Below the pieces are notes generated by a model, which saw only the letters and a program-made list of their open reading frames with translations, ran no database searches and was not told the origin of the DNA. Positions 10,087-19,801 of a stretch of 35,000 nucleotides of DNA are shown piece by piece. Where the stretch lies: assembly GCA_027972325.1 (NCBI GenBank), contig JAPMOS010000091.1:7501-42500 (forward strand), given 5' to 3'. Both the position numbers and the translations under genes were made by a program. The number at the start of each line of letters is the position of its first letter. Within the stretch, counting starts at the first letter, position 1. The DNA is from Paratrimastix pyriformis. Taxonomy: Eukaryota > Preaxostyla > Paratrimastigidae.

Positions 10087-10257
10087 ATGAATTGTGATAA
10101 GCATCCAGTTAAGATTGATAGGGCGCTATTTGAACTCCTACAGGAGTTGATTAAGCTTCATGGTGATGAATATTTCACTGTTACAATAACTAAGAAGAAA
10201 GGAGATGAGAGTGACGATTCCACAACAATAGTGTATGAAAATGAATATTTCCATTAA
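10087..10257 (+). CDS. small protein next to the left terminal repeat
   Basis: This ORF of 56 residues starts MNCDKHPVKIDRALFELLQE and has a helical N-terminal half, then a strand-like TVTITKKKG segment and an acidic end. It is the first gene inside the terminal repeat and follows the TCTATAG motif. Its last bases overlap the end of the convergent integrase gene by four bases. It looks whole. I do not recognise a family. The tight packing and the promoter support a real gene. Confidence 0.6.
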   Translation: MNCDKHPVKIDRALFELLQELIKLHGDEYFTVTITKKKGDESDDSTTIVYENEYFH

Positions 10258-11288
10258 CGGAGCTTCATATCATGCATTATATTATCTGTGTCAATACCTT
10301 CTCGAGTCAGTCTTCGTTTGACGAGTCTTTTCTTCTTTGTGTCATCAATCTTCTTGACAGCTTTTTCAGTGCTCTCCTTCTCGATGATTTCACCAACCTT
10401 CTTCAACTCATATTGTTTGTAGTGTTTTTTCAACAGTTCTCCAGACTTCAGGTTCTTGAGAACATACTTTTTACCATCGAATGAGTCAATGATATAGACA
10501 GCGAGAGAATACTTTACTTCATCACCTTTAGCGAATGCTTTGAGCTTTCGAACAGCACGAACATGGTCACCAATATTATAAATACGTTCTATTTGAGTGA
10601 CTGATTGTTTGTTTGTATCATGGTTGTTGAACACATTATAAGGTGTTGCTTTAATGGTTCTGTGGTAATCATTGTTGTAAGAAGATACCAAATCAGGAAG
10701 AACTTTAGTCCAATCGGAGTCACCAGAAGAGAGACGCCAACGTTGTAGTTTGAGAGCAATTGTACGATTGAATCGTTCAACAATACTATTCTTATTGATT
10801 TCTTCAGGGTCACTGAAATGAGCCACAACATGATTATCAGTCATCCATTTGACATATTGTTTAGCTTGGAATTCATTGTCACAGTTGATGTTTTCAGGAG
10901 TACCTTTTAAGTCATCATGGAAGATACTTTTAATTGCTTTGAGAACCTCAGTGGGCTTTCTTGTTTTAAGTGGACGACAGGCAGCATAACGAGAGTACAC
11001 ATCAATAACACAGAGGATGTTCTCGAATCCAGTTCTCGTCTTAAAACGATCATAGATGATGATATCCATCTGAACACATGCGAGAGCAGTATGAGCCACA
11101 ATCGTGTTGAACTTTTTGGGTTTTCTATCTTCTTTCATGATTTGATAATCAGGTGTCTTATTTAGCACGTTTTGGACAGCATCTAAGGTGATTTTCTTGT
11201 CATCTTGTTTGAGTTTTCGATACAATTTAGGAGCAGAAACAAAGCCCGTTTTAGGATTGCTATAAGCATTTTGAATGGTCTTTTCCAT
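10254..11288 (-). CDS. retroviral-type integrase (rve) of a Polinton
   Basis: The 344-residue protein would join the element's DNA ends to host DNA in the nucleus. A helical N-terminal region (residues 1-60) precedes the RNase H-like core. The acidic triad is visible: D75 in CVQMDIIIYD, D137 in INCDNEF and E171 in SIVERFNRT, with the last two 34 apart. These are followed by a YNNDYHRTIKATPYNVF segment typical of Polinton integrases. Residues about 240-300 (YNIGDHVRAVRK to DGKKYVLKN) look like the small beta-barrel C-terminal domain. The ATG at 11288 is preceded by an AT-rich TCTATAA at 11338-11344 on the coding strand. The gene looks whole and is convergent with the small ORF at the terminus. 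Length and layout fit the family. Confidence 0.93.
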   Translation of the reverse strand: MEKTIQNAYSNPKTGFVSAPKLYRKLKQDDKKITLDAVQNVLNKTPDYQIMKEDRKPKKFNTIVAHTALACVQMDIIIYDRFKTRTGFENILCVIDVYSRYAACRPLKTRKPTEVLKAIKSIFHDDLKGTPENINCDNEFQAKQYVKWMTDNHVVAHFSDPEEINKNSIVERFNRTIALKLQRWRLSSGDSDWTKVLPDLVSSYNNDYHRTIKATPYNVFNNHDTNKQSVTQIERIYNIGDHVRAVRKLKAFAKGDEVKYSLAVYIIDSFDGKKYVLKNLKSGELLKKHYKQYELKKVGEIIEKESTEKAVKKIDDTKKKRLVKRRLTREGIDTDNIMHDMKLR

Positions 11289-11389
11289 TAGTATAATGAA
11301 GTTATAAAATTAAAAGTGACTTAGAGAAACCTTAAATTTATAGATTAATAAAATATTATGAAAAAATTTTATCTCACACTACTATAGAC

Positions 11390-14300
11390 ATGACAACTAA
11401 AACCGCAAATCCATTTGTTGCATTTGATGGACTCTCAGATGAAGAGGCGAAGAAGTTGTTCGAAGAATACATAAATAAACGGCAGGCAACGTCACCAAAA
11501 CAGGAAAAGAAGGAAAAAGAAAAGAAAGAAGTGAAGATTGCACAAGAAGTTATTGATGTAGATGCCTTATCAACAAAAGGAGCAGAAAACGTCGAAGATG
11601 AGTTTGGAAAAATAGCACAATATGAAGTGGTAGAATGCAAAAAGCTATGAAAGGTTTCATGAAGAACTATTCTATTATGAACCATGGAAAGATCGAGGCA
11701 ACTGACTACAAACAAAGTGTCGAGAGGTGTTTTGTGGACACTGAAGGAATGATAAAAAGATATTATATGAAGAGATGAAGGAGGACAGTTCAAACTGAAC
11801 ATCGTGTTGAAATGTCAGTTCACCAAAGAAGACAAGTCAATGTATGGACACTTTTCATCAGGCAGCATTCGAATTCTCGGTAAGAAAGACATTGAAGAAG
11901 GAATTGGGAATGCAGTGTCGAGAATCCAAGAGCTCGTGGACAATTTTGTTAACAATGGAAGTGCATGGGTCCTAAAACGTATTGAGAATGTGTTTTTGAA
12001 TGTAGCCTCATACAAGCCAATGCGTGGAAGCAGTTACATTGAATTACCAGAGGTATTGAACCAGAAGAAAGCATTGATAAATATTCAGAATGATGACAAT
12101 GAGTGTTTTAAATGGAGTGTTTTAGCAACATTGCATCCAGTTGATGTGCATCCGGAGAGAGTGAAGCAATACATGAAGTATGACAATGAGCTCGACTTTA
12201 AGGGCATTCATTTTCCAATGGAAATTGACAGTATACCACGATTTGAAGCTAAAAATAACATAGCCATCAATGTGATCGAGCATCATATCACAACAAAAAG
12301 GTTAAGAAGGAGAAGAAGACATCAGTTGTCTTCAATCCATTGTATGTCTCACCAATTTGGAATACGGCTAAAACAGTAGTCAATATGCTACGTATAACAG
12401 AGCTCGATGAGAATACAGAGGTGATGAAAGGAGAAGGATGTGAGAAGACAGAAACCAACTCACATTATGTGTTGATTAAAGATTTGTCTCGTCTCTTAAG
12501 TTCAAGCCAGAACAGTCACAATGGAAAAAGTATTTTTGTCTGAACTGTATGCATGGATTTTGGAATGAAAGCCTGTTGCAAAGGCATAAACCAGTGTGCT
12601 ATGAGCATGAATGTTGTCAAGCATGGTTACCAATAGAAGAAGATGCTCATGTCGAATTCAAGCATATATCAAAATCAGTGAAGCAACCTTTTGCGATTTA
12701 TGCAGATTTCGAAGCACTCACAACACCAATTGATGATGATGACGATGAGAAAAATAAAAGCAGCATATCAGCACCATAATGTGTGTTCATATGCATACAA
12801 AGTTGTCAGTAATTATCCAGAGTTTGAGAGACCAATACAATTGTATCGTGGTGAAGGAGCAGTTGAGCATTTCTTAAAATCCATCATCGAAGAGCGTAAA
12901 ACGATACTGAAGATAGTCAAAAGGAACTGTGAGATGAACTTATCGAAGGAACAACAAAAGAGTTTGATAAAGCCACTGTGTGTCATATTTGTGGACGAGA
13001 GATTGAAGATGAATCAGATAAAGTGAGAGACCATGATCATATTACGGGTGAATATCGAGGGGCAGCACATAATGGATGTAACTTATTATTCAGTCTGAAG
13101 AATTACAAGGTACCAGTTTTCTTTCACAATCTAAAGGGTTATGATTCTCACCTCTTAATGCAAGAAATAGGGAACTTTAGTGAGAAAATTACATGCTTAG
13201 CATTGACTGAAGAGAAGTATCTGTCGTTCTCGATGGATGGAAATATAGAGTTCAAAGACAGTTTTGCATTCATGACAGAATCATTGGATAAATTATCAGA
13301 GAACTTAGGGAAGAACAACTACGATGATTTTATCAGAACAAAAGCAGATTGGGAAGGAATCAGTGAAGAGAACCTGAAACTTTTATGCCAGAAGGGTGTT
13401 TATCCATATGACTATTTGAACACAATGGAGAAGTTCGATGAGACTGAATTGCCACCAAAGGAAGCATTTTACAGTAAACTAAACGATAAAGCCATATCTG
13501 ATGAAGATTATGCACATGCACAGACAGTATGGAACACATTTGAATGTGAAACGTTAGGTGATTATCATGACATATACCTTAAAACTGATGTGTTACTATT
13601 AGCAGATGTCTTCGAAAAGTTTCGTAGCATGTGTATAAAAAATTACGGGCTCGATCCGGTATGTTACGTGTCATTACCAGCAATGTCATGGGATGCGGCA
13701 CTGAAGCGTTCGAAGGTGGAGTTAGACTTATTTAATGACACACAAATGGACATGCATTTGTTTATTGAGAAGGGTATTCGAGGAGGGATTTCAATGATAA
13801 CGAACAGATATTGTCAAGCCAACAACAAGTACATGAAGACATACAACAAAGAGGGCAAAACGGTGTACATTCTGTATCTCGATGCTAACAACCTTTACGG
13901 CAAAGCAATGAGTTATAGACTACCAACGACTGATTTTCAATGGGAAAAGAACGTAAGCAAGTTCACGAAGAGCAAGATAATGTCATTAGACAAGAATGGA
14001 GATAGAGGCTACATATTAGAAGTGGATTTATCATATCCAAAAGAACTACATGACATGCACAATGATTATCCATTAGCACCATGCAAGAAGGTTGTAGAAG
14101 ATGAAAAGTTATCTGAATACCAGAAGTTGTTGAAGACGAATTTAAGCCTAAAGCAGGCAAAAGTTGAGAAGTTGATTTGTGATTTTGAAGACAAGACTGA
14201 TTATGTTGTGCATTATCGTGCACTCCAGCTATATTTGAGTTTAGGAATGGAACTGAAAGCAGTCAAAAGAGTGATGAGTTTTAAACAAGATGATTGGTTA

Positions 14301-15262
14301 GAAGACTACATAGGATTCAATACCAACGAGCGTTCAAAACAAAGAATGAATTCGAGAAGGCACTATTCAAATTAGCCAACAATGCAGTCTTTGGAAAAAC
14401 CATGCAGAACAATCGTTCTCACATCAACTTTACACTAACATCCAGTGAGGAGAAGGCACGTAAGCTCGTAGCCAAGCCAAATTATGAGAAGACAGTGATA
14501 TTTGGAGATAAACTCGTAGGCATACATGCAAGACAGACATCAGTCAAATTGAACATGCCAATAGCAGTTGGGCAATCAATATTAGACTTATCCAAGATGC
14601 ACATGTATGACTTTTACTACAACACACTCAAAGCAAAGTATGGAGACAAAGTCAAATTGCTATTCACAGATACTGACAGTTTATGTGTTGCAGTGGAGAC
14701 AGAAGACATATATGAAGATATGAAAGAATTTGAAGACGAACTCGATACATCCAATTATCCAGAGGACAATGCGCTATTCAGCGAAAAGAACATTGCCAAG
14801 ATTGGAAAGTTCAAGGATGAAGCCAAAGGCAAGCAAATCATAGAGTTCTGTGGATTACGTTCGAAGATGTATTCATATGTCATAGAAGGTGATGAAGAGA
14901 AGCATGCCAAATGCAAAGGTGTGAAGAAGTCAGCAATTAAACAGGAATTATCACACAAAAGGTTCATGGACTGTTTGAACTCAGAATGTCTGAAGCCAAA
15001 ACGCAAACAGAATGATGAAGAGATTGATGAAGAGATTGACGAAGAGATGAAGAAAAAGAATGAAGAGATGGAGAAAAAGAATGATGAAGAGATTGATAAG
15101 GCACATCCTAAGGTGAAGTTCTGTGCAATTCAAAGCAAATATCACCAACTCTATGCAGTATCAGTGAACAAGTTTGCATTGTGCTCTTATGATGATAAAA
15201 GGTATCTCAGAAACAAGACTGATAGTTACGCTTATGGGCATTATGCAATCAAGATTGCATAA
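11390..15262 (+). pseudogene. protein-primed family B DNA polymerase (Polinton pPolB), broken
   Basis: This part would replicate the linear element using a protein primer. Recognisable landmarks in order are a charged N-terminal region; the segment INIQNDDNECFKWSVLATLH, characteristic of Polinton polymerases; the exonuclease motif IYADFEA near 12.70 kb; a zinc/HNH-like CHICGRE with RDHDHITGEYRGAAHNGCN near 13.0 kb; FFHNLKGYDSHLL; polymerase motif A LYLDANNLYGKAM near 13.88 kb; motif B KLANNAVFGKT near 14.38 kb; and motif C FTDTDSL near 14.67 kb. A lysine/glutamate-rich insertion lies at about 15.0-15.1 kb. The span matches the usual 1000-1300 residues. It is broken in about six places but the conserved motifs are retained, which points to recent decay or partly to sequence error. 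Two hairpins mark its end. Confidence 0.9.
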
Positions 15263-15285
15263 TCGAATGGATGGTTGCACCATCC
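15243..15285 (+). terminator. two adjacent perfect hairpins at the polymerase gene end
   Basis: ATGCAATC-AA-GATTGCAT (15243-15260) covers the last codons before the stop. GGATGGT-TGC-ACCATCC (15269-15285) follows seven bases after it. Both have perfect 7-8 bp stems and tiny loops. Hairpins at gene ends direct mRNA 3' end formation in Mimivirus relatives; the same role here is inferred. Confidence 0.5.
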
Positions 15286-15350
15286 GTTGCATTACCGGAT
15301 TAAAATGGAGCAATCGAAGACTAAGTGAAATTTTATCAGCGTTCATTATT

Positions 15351-15557
15351 ATGGAACCATATCAACAGTCCACATTTGACAAGATGAATGCTAAACTGAC
15401 ATCAATTGAATGCTCAATGAAAGACATAACTAACCTATTAGAGGCATTATTAGAAGAAACTGTTGTGTATGGAGAGTTACAGAAACAGTGCAGAGAGCAA
15501 AGCAGGAGATACAATTTGGAAGCACCATCCGAAAATCAAAAAATGAAAGTGACTTAA
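15351..15557 (+). CDS. small coiled-coil protein
   Basis: This ORF of 68 residues starts at the ATG at 15351 (MEPYQQSTFDKMNAKLTSIE). Its spacing of hydrophobic residues in KMNAKLTSIECSMKDITNLL suggests a short coiled coil, so it may oligomerise. It lies between the polymerase and the GIY-YIG region, which share its strand. The frame is open further upstream, but that part overlaps the polymerase end and does not look coding. It looks whole. No family is recognised. Confidence 0.55.
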   Translation: MEPYQQSTFDKMNAKLTSIECSMKDITNLLEALLEETVVYGELQKQCREQSRRYNLEAPSENQKMKVT

Positions 15558-15596
15558 ATACAGTTGAAATATTATCTAATACTATAGTATAGTAAA

Positions 15597-16350
15597 ATGA
15601 AATACTACATATATAAGATAGTCAACACTGTTGAGCCGAATGAATTGTATATAGGTTCAACTAAGAACATCCGTTCGAGATGGGCAGTGCATAAAACACA
15701 TGTCAAGAGTGGATGCACACATATGCTTTACAGCAGAATGAGAGGTAGGAGTTGACAAGTTCACCATTGAAGAAATTGAAGCAATTTGTGATTGTGAGAA
15801 CATTAAAGAGATAGAAGAGAAATACATCAAAGAATACACAGAAAAGGGATTCAAGATGTTGAACATGATTAAGGCATGCCGAACTGAAGATGAGCGCAAA
15901 GAATATCAACAGGAGAAATACAAGAAGACCTTTTGCAAGGATTTGTCGAACTATAAGCCGAGAGAATACAAGAAGAAGGAGAAATATGTGAAAGGAGCAA
16001 GGACTCAAGTAATAGTGACAAATAAGACAGATGGTACGAAAACAATATACAAGTCACTATATGCATGCAGTGTAGCATTGAAATTGAATCCAAATCAGGT
16101 TAAACAAAGATGTGAGAGCAGTTTTACGTTTGATGACCTCGTATTTGAGTATGGAGAGTCAAAGAAGCTCTTACCTCCACAACTCAGGAAGACATTGAAC
16201 AGTTTGCAGTCATCAATTACCTACTTAGGCATTTCAGCTAAGACGAACAAAGAGCAATACAAGCAAATGCTTTTTGATAAGATAAAAAACCATAAGAAGA
16301 TACAGAAGGAAGATAAGGATGCTCTTTATGAGTACCTCATTGATTTCTAA
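15597..16350 (+). pseudogene. GIY-YIG endonuclease, broken
   Basis: The N-terminal part reads KYYIYKIVNTVEPNELYIGS followed by STKNIRSRWAVHK, the two-strand GIY...YIG signature and the conserved arginine of this nuclease fold. Further on are an EKYIKEYTEKGFKMLNM segment typical of the fold's end, basic helices, and a segment around TIYKSLYACSVALKLNPNQV that resembles a small DNA-binding helix-turn-helix found in homing-type nucleases. Such enzymes are common in giant viruses, virophages and Polinton-like viruses, acting in DNA repair, resolution or homing. TCTA occurs at 15575-15578, about 20 bases before the ATG at 15597. It is broken in about one place. Confidence 0.78.
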
Positions 16351-16377
16351 GTTGTTTTGAGTTTTGTTTTGAATTGA

Positions 16378-16404
16378 ATTAATATAATCTATTGTTATAT
16401 TAAT
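16378..16404 (+). promoter_or_regulatory. perfect 10-bp hairpin with TCTA in the loop, before the VLTF3-like gene
   Basis: ATTAATATAA-TCTATTG-TTATATTAAT forms a perfect stem whose loop holds the TCTA motif. It ends one base before the ATG at 16406. It also lies 28 bases after the stop of the GIY-YIG region, so it could be that gene's 3' end signal and the next gene's promoter at once. Confidence 0.55.
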
Positions 16405-16405
16405 C

Positions 16406-16936
16406 ATGAAGGAGATGGATGAGAAAGAAGAAAAAAAGCGTCTGATGCAGTTGTCGTTAGACTTATATAGACAGGAAGTTGAGAAGGAACCAAAAGAACC
16501 AGAATGGAAGTGTTGTGATAAACCCGATGCAGTTACGACACCAGAAGGTTTGAATGTCTGTCAGAACTGTGGATGTGTGTTAGAGACACCATTTGTATGT
16601 AATTTTCAGGAAGAGCGAGCAGCACGGAATAAGTCACATTATGTGCCATATAAACCATCGAATTATTTCAACCAGGTGTTTAGCAAGATGGTACATTATC
16701 AGATTCCACCAGCAGTCAGGGAAAGCATGAAGAGGCAGTTTGCCAAGATAAAAGACAGGTTAGCCATCAGTAAGTATAGAATGAATTACAAGTTCATCAT
16801 ATACAAGCTCTTACAGGTTAATGGTATTGAAGATAAGAAGTTATACAAAAGAATTTGTGTCAATCGAGAGTTCATAAAGAAGTATGAGAAGAAGTGGAAT
16901 GAGCTTAAATTAGGCTCGAGCTTAAGCAGTAAGTGA
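16406..16936 (+). CDS. VLTF3-like late transcription factor with zinc ribbon
   Basis: The protein has 176 residues. Residues 1-30 are charged helix. A zinc ribbon then follows, WKCCDKPDAVTT and NVCQNCGCVLET, with CC and CQNC as the likely metal knuckles, as in TFIIB-type ribbons. Then comes HYVPYKPSNYFNQVFSKM, a pattern (Y-x(4)-YF, short gap, hydrophobic helix) like the conserved core of poxvirus VLTF3 (A2L) and its relatives in nucleocytoviruses and some Polinton-like viruses. Helical segments KIKDRLAISKYRMNYKFIIY and KKLYKRICVN follow. It would direct late-gene transcription, plausibly from the TCTA promoters. It overlaps the end of the convergent next gene by 15 bases and looks whole. The family assignment is by eye. 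A generic TFIIB-like protein is the main alternative. Confidence 0.68.
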   Translation: MKEMDEKEEKKRLMQLSLDLYRQEVEKEPKEPEWKCCDKPDAVTTPEGLNVCQNCGCVLETPFVCNFQEERAARNKSHYVPYKPSNYFNQVFSKMVHYQIPPAVRESMKRQFAKIKDRLAISKYRMNYKFIIYKLLQVNGIEDKKLYKRICVNREFIKKYEKKWNELKLGSSLSSK

Positions 16937-17824
16937 TTTCATCGACATTAGATTTGACACCTGACGAAGTAATGTGCTTTTATCGAGGACTTTTGTATTA
17001 GTGATGATGCCGGAAATAGATGTAGCGATGTTAGATACAGTTTCAGATGCATCAGGAAGCATTAAACTGAGTTCATACTTATTGGTTGACACGACAGTCT
17101 TATCATTCTTTACGACATACAGCTCGAAGTATCTGATGAACTTATAGATAATGTTGTTGTATTTCACATTCATCACACAGATGTCAATAATGTTGTTTGC
17201 TTTGATTGCTTGTAGTATTAAATCGTAGGTGATGCCATTATACTTATCATTTTGATATACGACGCTCCACATTTTGATAAAGCCGAGCCATTCATTTTCG
17301 AAATTTTGCATTCGTTCAGTCACCTTTTTCTTTAAGATGCCCCAGCATGAATTGACAGATGATTCATACTTGTTGATGTAACGTTTCATCTTTTGTATCT
17401 CATCGACGAGTCCACTGTTCTGTGATACATCACACACGACAGATTCAACGAGCAGCTTATCGAGTTTGTATTTAAACACCTCCTCAATGAATCCACCGAG
17501 TTCAGCCATGGAATCCACATCGTCATCGAACTGTAAGTCGCGCCCGGAATTGTTCAGAAGAGGGTAAATCCATTTCATGTAACGCTCAAATGATTGGAAA
17601 ATGACAGGTTGTTTGAACACGTCAGATAACTCATACCATTCTTTCTTAATGAACACAGTTTGTCCACTGTCGAATCTTATCTTCACAACATTCTGTGCTA
17701 AGCTTTCATCTTGTTTAGCAATAGCATCATCATAAGGCGTTAGAATCACTTTGTTAGGGTGATGTAGTTCTTGAAGAGTATCATTTAGTTGATTTTCATT
17801 CACAGTTTCAACTGTTCTGTGCAT
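16922..17824 (-). CDS. unknown element protein, about 300 residues
   Basis: The ORF runs from the ATG at 17824 (MHRTVETVNENQLNDTLQEL) to 16922 and looks whole. It is a mixed alpha/beta soluble protein with no signal peptide or clear membrane segment. Features include VVKIRFDSGQTVFIKKEWYE near residue 50, a helical middle, and a Ser/Thr-rich end around SISGIITNTKVLDKSTLLRQ. It is the second of a same-strand pair, 27 bases after the gene at 17852-19093, so the two are probably co-expressed. Position among probable virion genes suggests a structural or packaging role, but I recognise no family. Confidence 0.7.
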   Translation of the reverse strand: MHRTVETVNENQLNDTLQELHHPNKVILTPYDDAIAKQDESLAQNVVKIRFDSGQTVFIKKEWYELSDVFKQPVIFQSFERYMKWIYPLLNNSGRDLQFDDDVDSMAELGGFIEEVFKYKLDKLLVESVVCDVSQNSGLVDEIQKMKRYINKYESSVNSCWGILKKKVTERMQNFENEWLGFIKMWSVVYQNDKYNGITYDLILQAIKANNIIDICVMNVKYNNIIYKFIRYFELYVVKNDKTVVSTNKYELSLMLPDASETVSNIATSISGIITNTKVLDKSTLLRQVSNLMSMKSLTA

Positions 17825-17851
17825 GGTTGTTCATATGATATGGCTATAAAT

Positions 17852-19093
17852 TTATCTTTGTTTTCCTTTCTTTCGTTTTGCTTCAGCTTCCTTAGCTTTA
17901 CGAGTCGCTTCTTCTTCGATGGCTTTTTTATTAGCAGCCTCTTCCTTGGCTCGTTTCTGTGCCTCTTTTTCGTTTTGGAACCACTCGTCCTCGGCACGTT
18001 TTCGAGCAGACTCTTCTTCAGCCTTTTTTCGTGCAGCCTCCTCAGCCGCAGCTTTTCGTGCAGCATCCTCAGCCTGTCCCTTAGCAACCAATTCCTCGGC
18101 ACGTTTATACGCAGCTTCATCCTCAGCTCGTTTTTTAGCAGCCTCTTCTTCGGCACGTTTTCGTTCGAGTGCAGCCCGTTGGACTCCAATCAGGTTCTCC
18201 AATGACTTTCTGTTATACCCCTTCCGTATGTATTTTTTTGTACCCAGTTTGTTCATCTTAAGGACTGCTTCGATTCCTTCAGGAAATTGATCTTTATACT
18301 TCTTTAAGATCAAACTCTCAGCACTCCATTCTTCGAGCATTGCGGGGGTAACTTCTGACGCTTTGACTTTATGATAAGCGATATGTACCTTCCTCAGGTC
18401 ACTATTATCCAGAAAAGGAATTTTTAATTTTTTGTCTTGTTTCTGTAGTTCATCGGCTTTAATCCTATAGTATTCTTTCTTAGGAACACTAAATATATAG
18501 CTCTTAGGAGTCACGGTCTTATTGTAATAGTTATAAGGATACATAGGTCCGCTCAATAATATTTCATGACGAATGATGTGTTCCATTGTGTCGTCGTTCA
18601 TGTACGCCTCGTACATGTCCGTGGAACTAATATCGTGAAATTCCTTAACCAATTCCTTTTTAATTTCTTCCGGAGGCAACTCATCCCCAGCGGGTGCAGG
18701 TTTAGGTTCAGCAGGTGCGGGTTTAGGTTCAGCAGGTGCGGGTTTAGGTTCAGCAGGTGCGGGTTTAGGTTCAGCAGGTGCTTCTAAGTCCTCACCGGCT
18801 AAGTCGGCATCTTCATCAATAAGGACTTCTGCGCTCTTATCATCGTCTTCTTCTCCCTCCTCATCACCTTCTTCTTCCTCCCCTTCTTCACCTCCGCTTC
18901 CAGACTCGGAACCAGAGTCAGAGCCGGAGTCAGAATCAGATTCTTCTTCAGCGAACATTGCATCGAGTGTTCCCTTCTGAGGCTCATTGACAGGTTGTTG
19001 ACTATGTTGTTTTTGGTTGTGATATAGCATTATTGTTAAGGCTAATGCAACCTTTTGACTGCGTGTAAGGTGGTCCATCTTAATATGATACAT
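17852..19093 (-). CDS. acidic/Pro-repeat protein with charged coiled-coil tail
   Basis: The best start is the ATG at 19093 (MYHIKMDHLTRSQ) or the next one at 19078; a TCTATATG lies upstream (19124-19130 region, coding strand). After a short N-terminal hydrophobic helix comes an acidic Ser/Glu/Asp run. Four tandem copies of a 21-bp unit, EPKPAPA per copy (about 18694-18780), follow. A globular middle reads YPYNYYNKTVTPKSYIFSVP. The last 140 residues form an Ala/Glu/Lys/Arg-rich coiled coil (RKRAEEEAAKKRAEDEAAYK and repeats). The build suggests a virion core or scaffold protein. It looks whole. No family recognised; low-complexity regions will give false matches. Confidence 0.7.
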   Translation of the reverse strand: MYHIKMDHLTRSQKVALALTIMLYHNQKQHSQQPVNEPQKGTLDAMFAEEESDSDSGSDSGSESGSGGEEGEEEEGDEEGEEDDDKSAEVLIDEDADLAGEDLEAPAEPKPAPAEPKPAPAEPKPAPAEPKPAPAGDELPPEEIKKELVKEFHDISSTDMYEAYMNDDTMEHIIRHEILLSGPMYPYNYYNKTVTPKSYIFSVPKKEYYRIKADELQKQDKKLKIPFLDNSDLRKVHIAYHKVKASEVTPAMLEEWSAESLILKKYKDQFPEGIEAVLKMNKLGTKKYIRKGYNRKSLENLIGVQRAALERKRAEEEAAKKRAEDEAAYKRAEELVAKGQAEDAARKAAAEEAARKKAEEESARKRAEDEWFQNEKEAQKRAKEEAANKKAIEEEATRKAKEAEAKRKKGKQR

Positions 19094-19104
19094 ACATAAA
19101 TTCT

Positions 19105-19772
19105 TCAATTGTTTTGTTTGTTCATATAGATAAAACCACCAACCACTAAGACAGCAGCAATAGCAATCAAAGCAGTAGTGTTATCAGCAGTCTGTCCAAT
19201 GTCGTGTTCTTCCTCATCTTTTGTGTGTTGATCCACTTCAGAATATATTTCAGCTAATGAATCATAAACTTGCTTATTGTAGAGTTGATTGGTAGCAGTT
19301 AAGTCCACATCTTCGAGGCTTGATGAAGGAACAAAAGCATCATTAATAACTTGGAAGGAATTGACGACGTCGAATGAGTTTCGTATGTTTTGCATCTGTT
19401 GGTTGACACGATTGACATCAACCACGTTCTTTAGCTTCTTAATCATGTCGAGCACGTTAAAGTTAGCGGTAAAGATACCACCTTGGTTTTGCTTTTCTGA
19501 TATCTTGTTCAGGATGTCGTTGAATGCAGATGTGGCAGATGTTGATTCCAATATCGTTTTGGCTATGATTTGGTTCTTTATGTCATTGGCAAAAGAAATC
19601 TTCACGTTTTGATGTGAGCTATGTTACGAAAGATGATTTCATTCTTTGCATTAAGAACCACATTGACTTGTTGCATTATGATGTTGGTTTCATTGACAGA
19701 CAGATAGTTCAACAGGTCTTGCCTAATCGAATTATAACTAATGTTTCCACCCATGTTGTATACAGTACTCAT
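19105..19772 (-). pseudogene. myristoylated-type virion membrane protein (L1R/F9L-like), broken
   Basis: The N-terminal part contains MGGNIS (ATG at 19754), a good N-myristoylation signal, followed by NSIRQDLLNYLSVNETNIIM. The C-terminal part has helical Asn/Gln-rich sequence and a single membrane segment, ALIAIAAVLVVGGFIYM, followed by a short polar tail. A myristoylated start, helical body and one C-terminal membrane span is the layout of poxvirus L1R/F9L entry and fusion proteins and their giant-virus relatives. The match is one of layout, not a proven homology. It is broken in about one place. It is divergent from the gene at 19802, with variant CTATA elements between them. Confidence 0.5.
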
Positions 19773-19801
19773 CGAAAATTTCACCTTGTATAGCATTAAG
19801 A

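Noticed and set aside
17852-18290. Plus-strand hydrophobic frames opposite the coiled-coil gene
   Set aside because: Ser/Phe/Leu-rich antisense shadows of a Lys/Glu/Ala-rich coding region.
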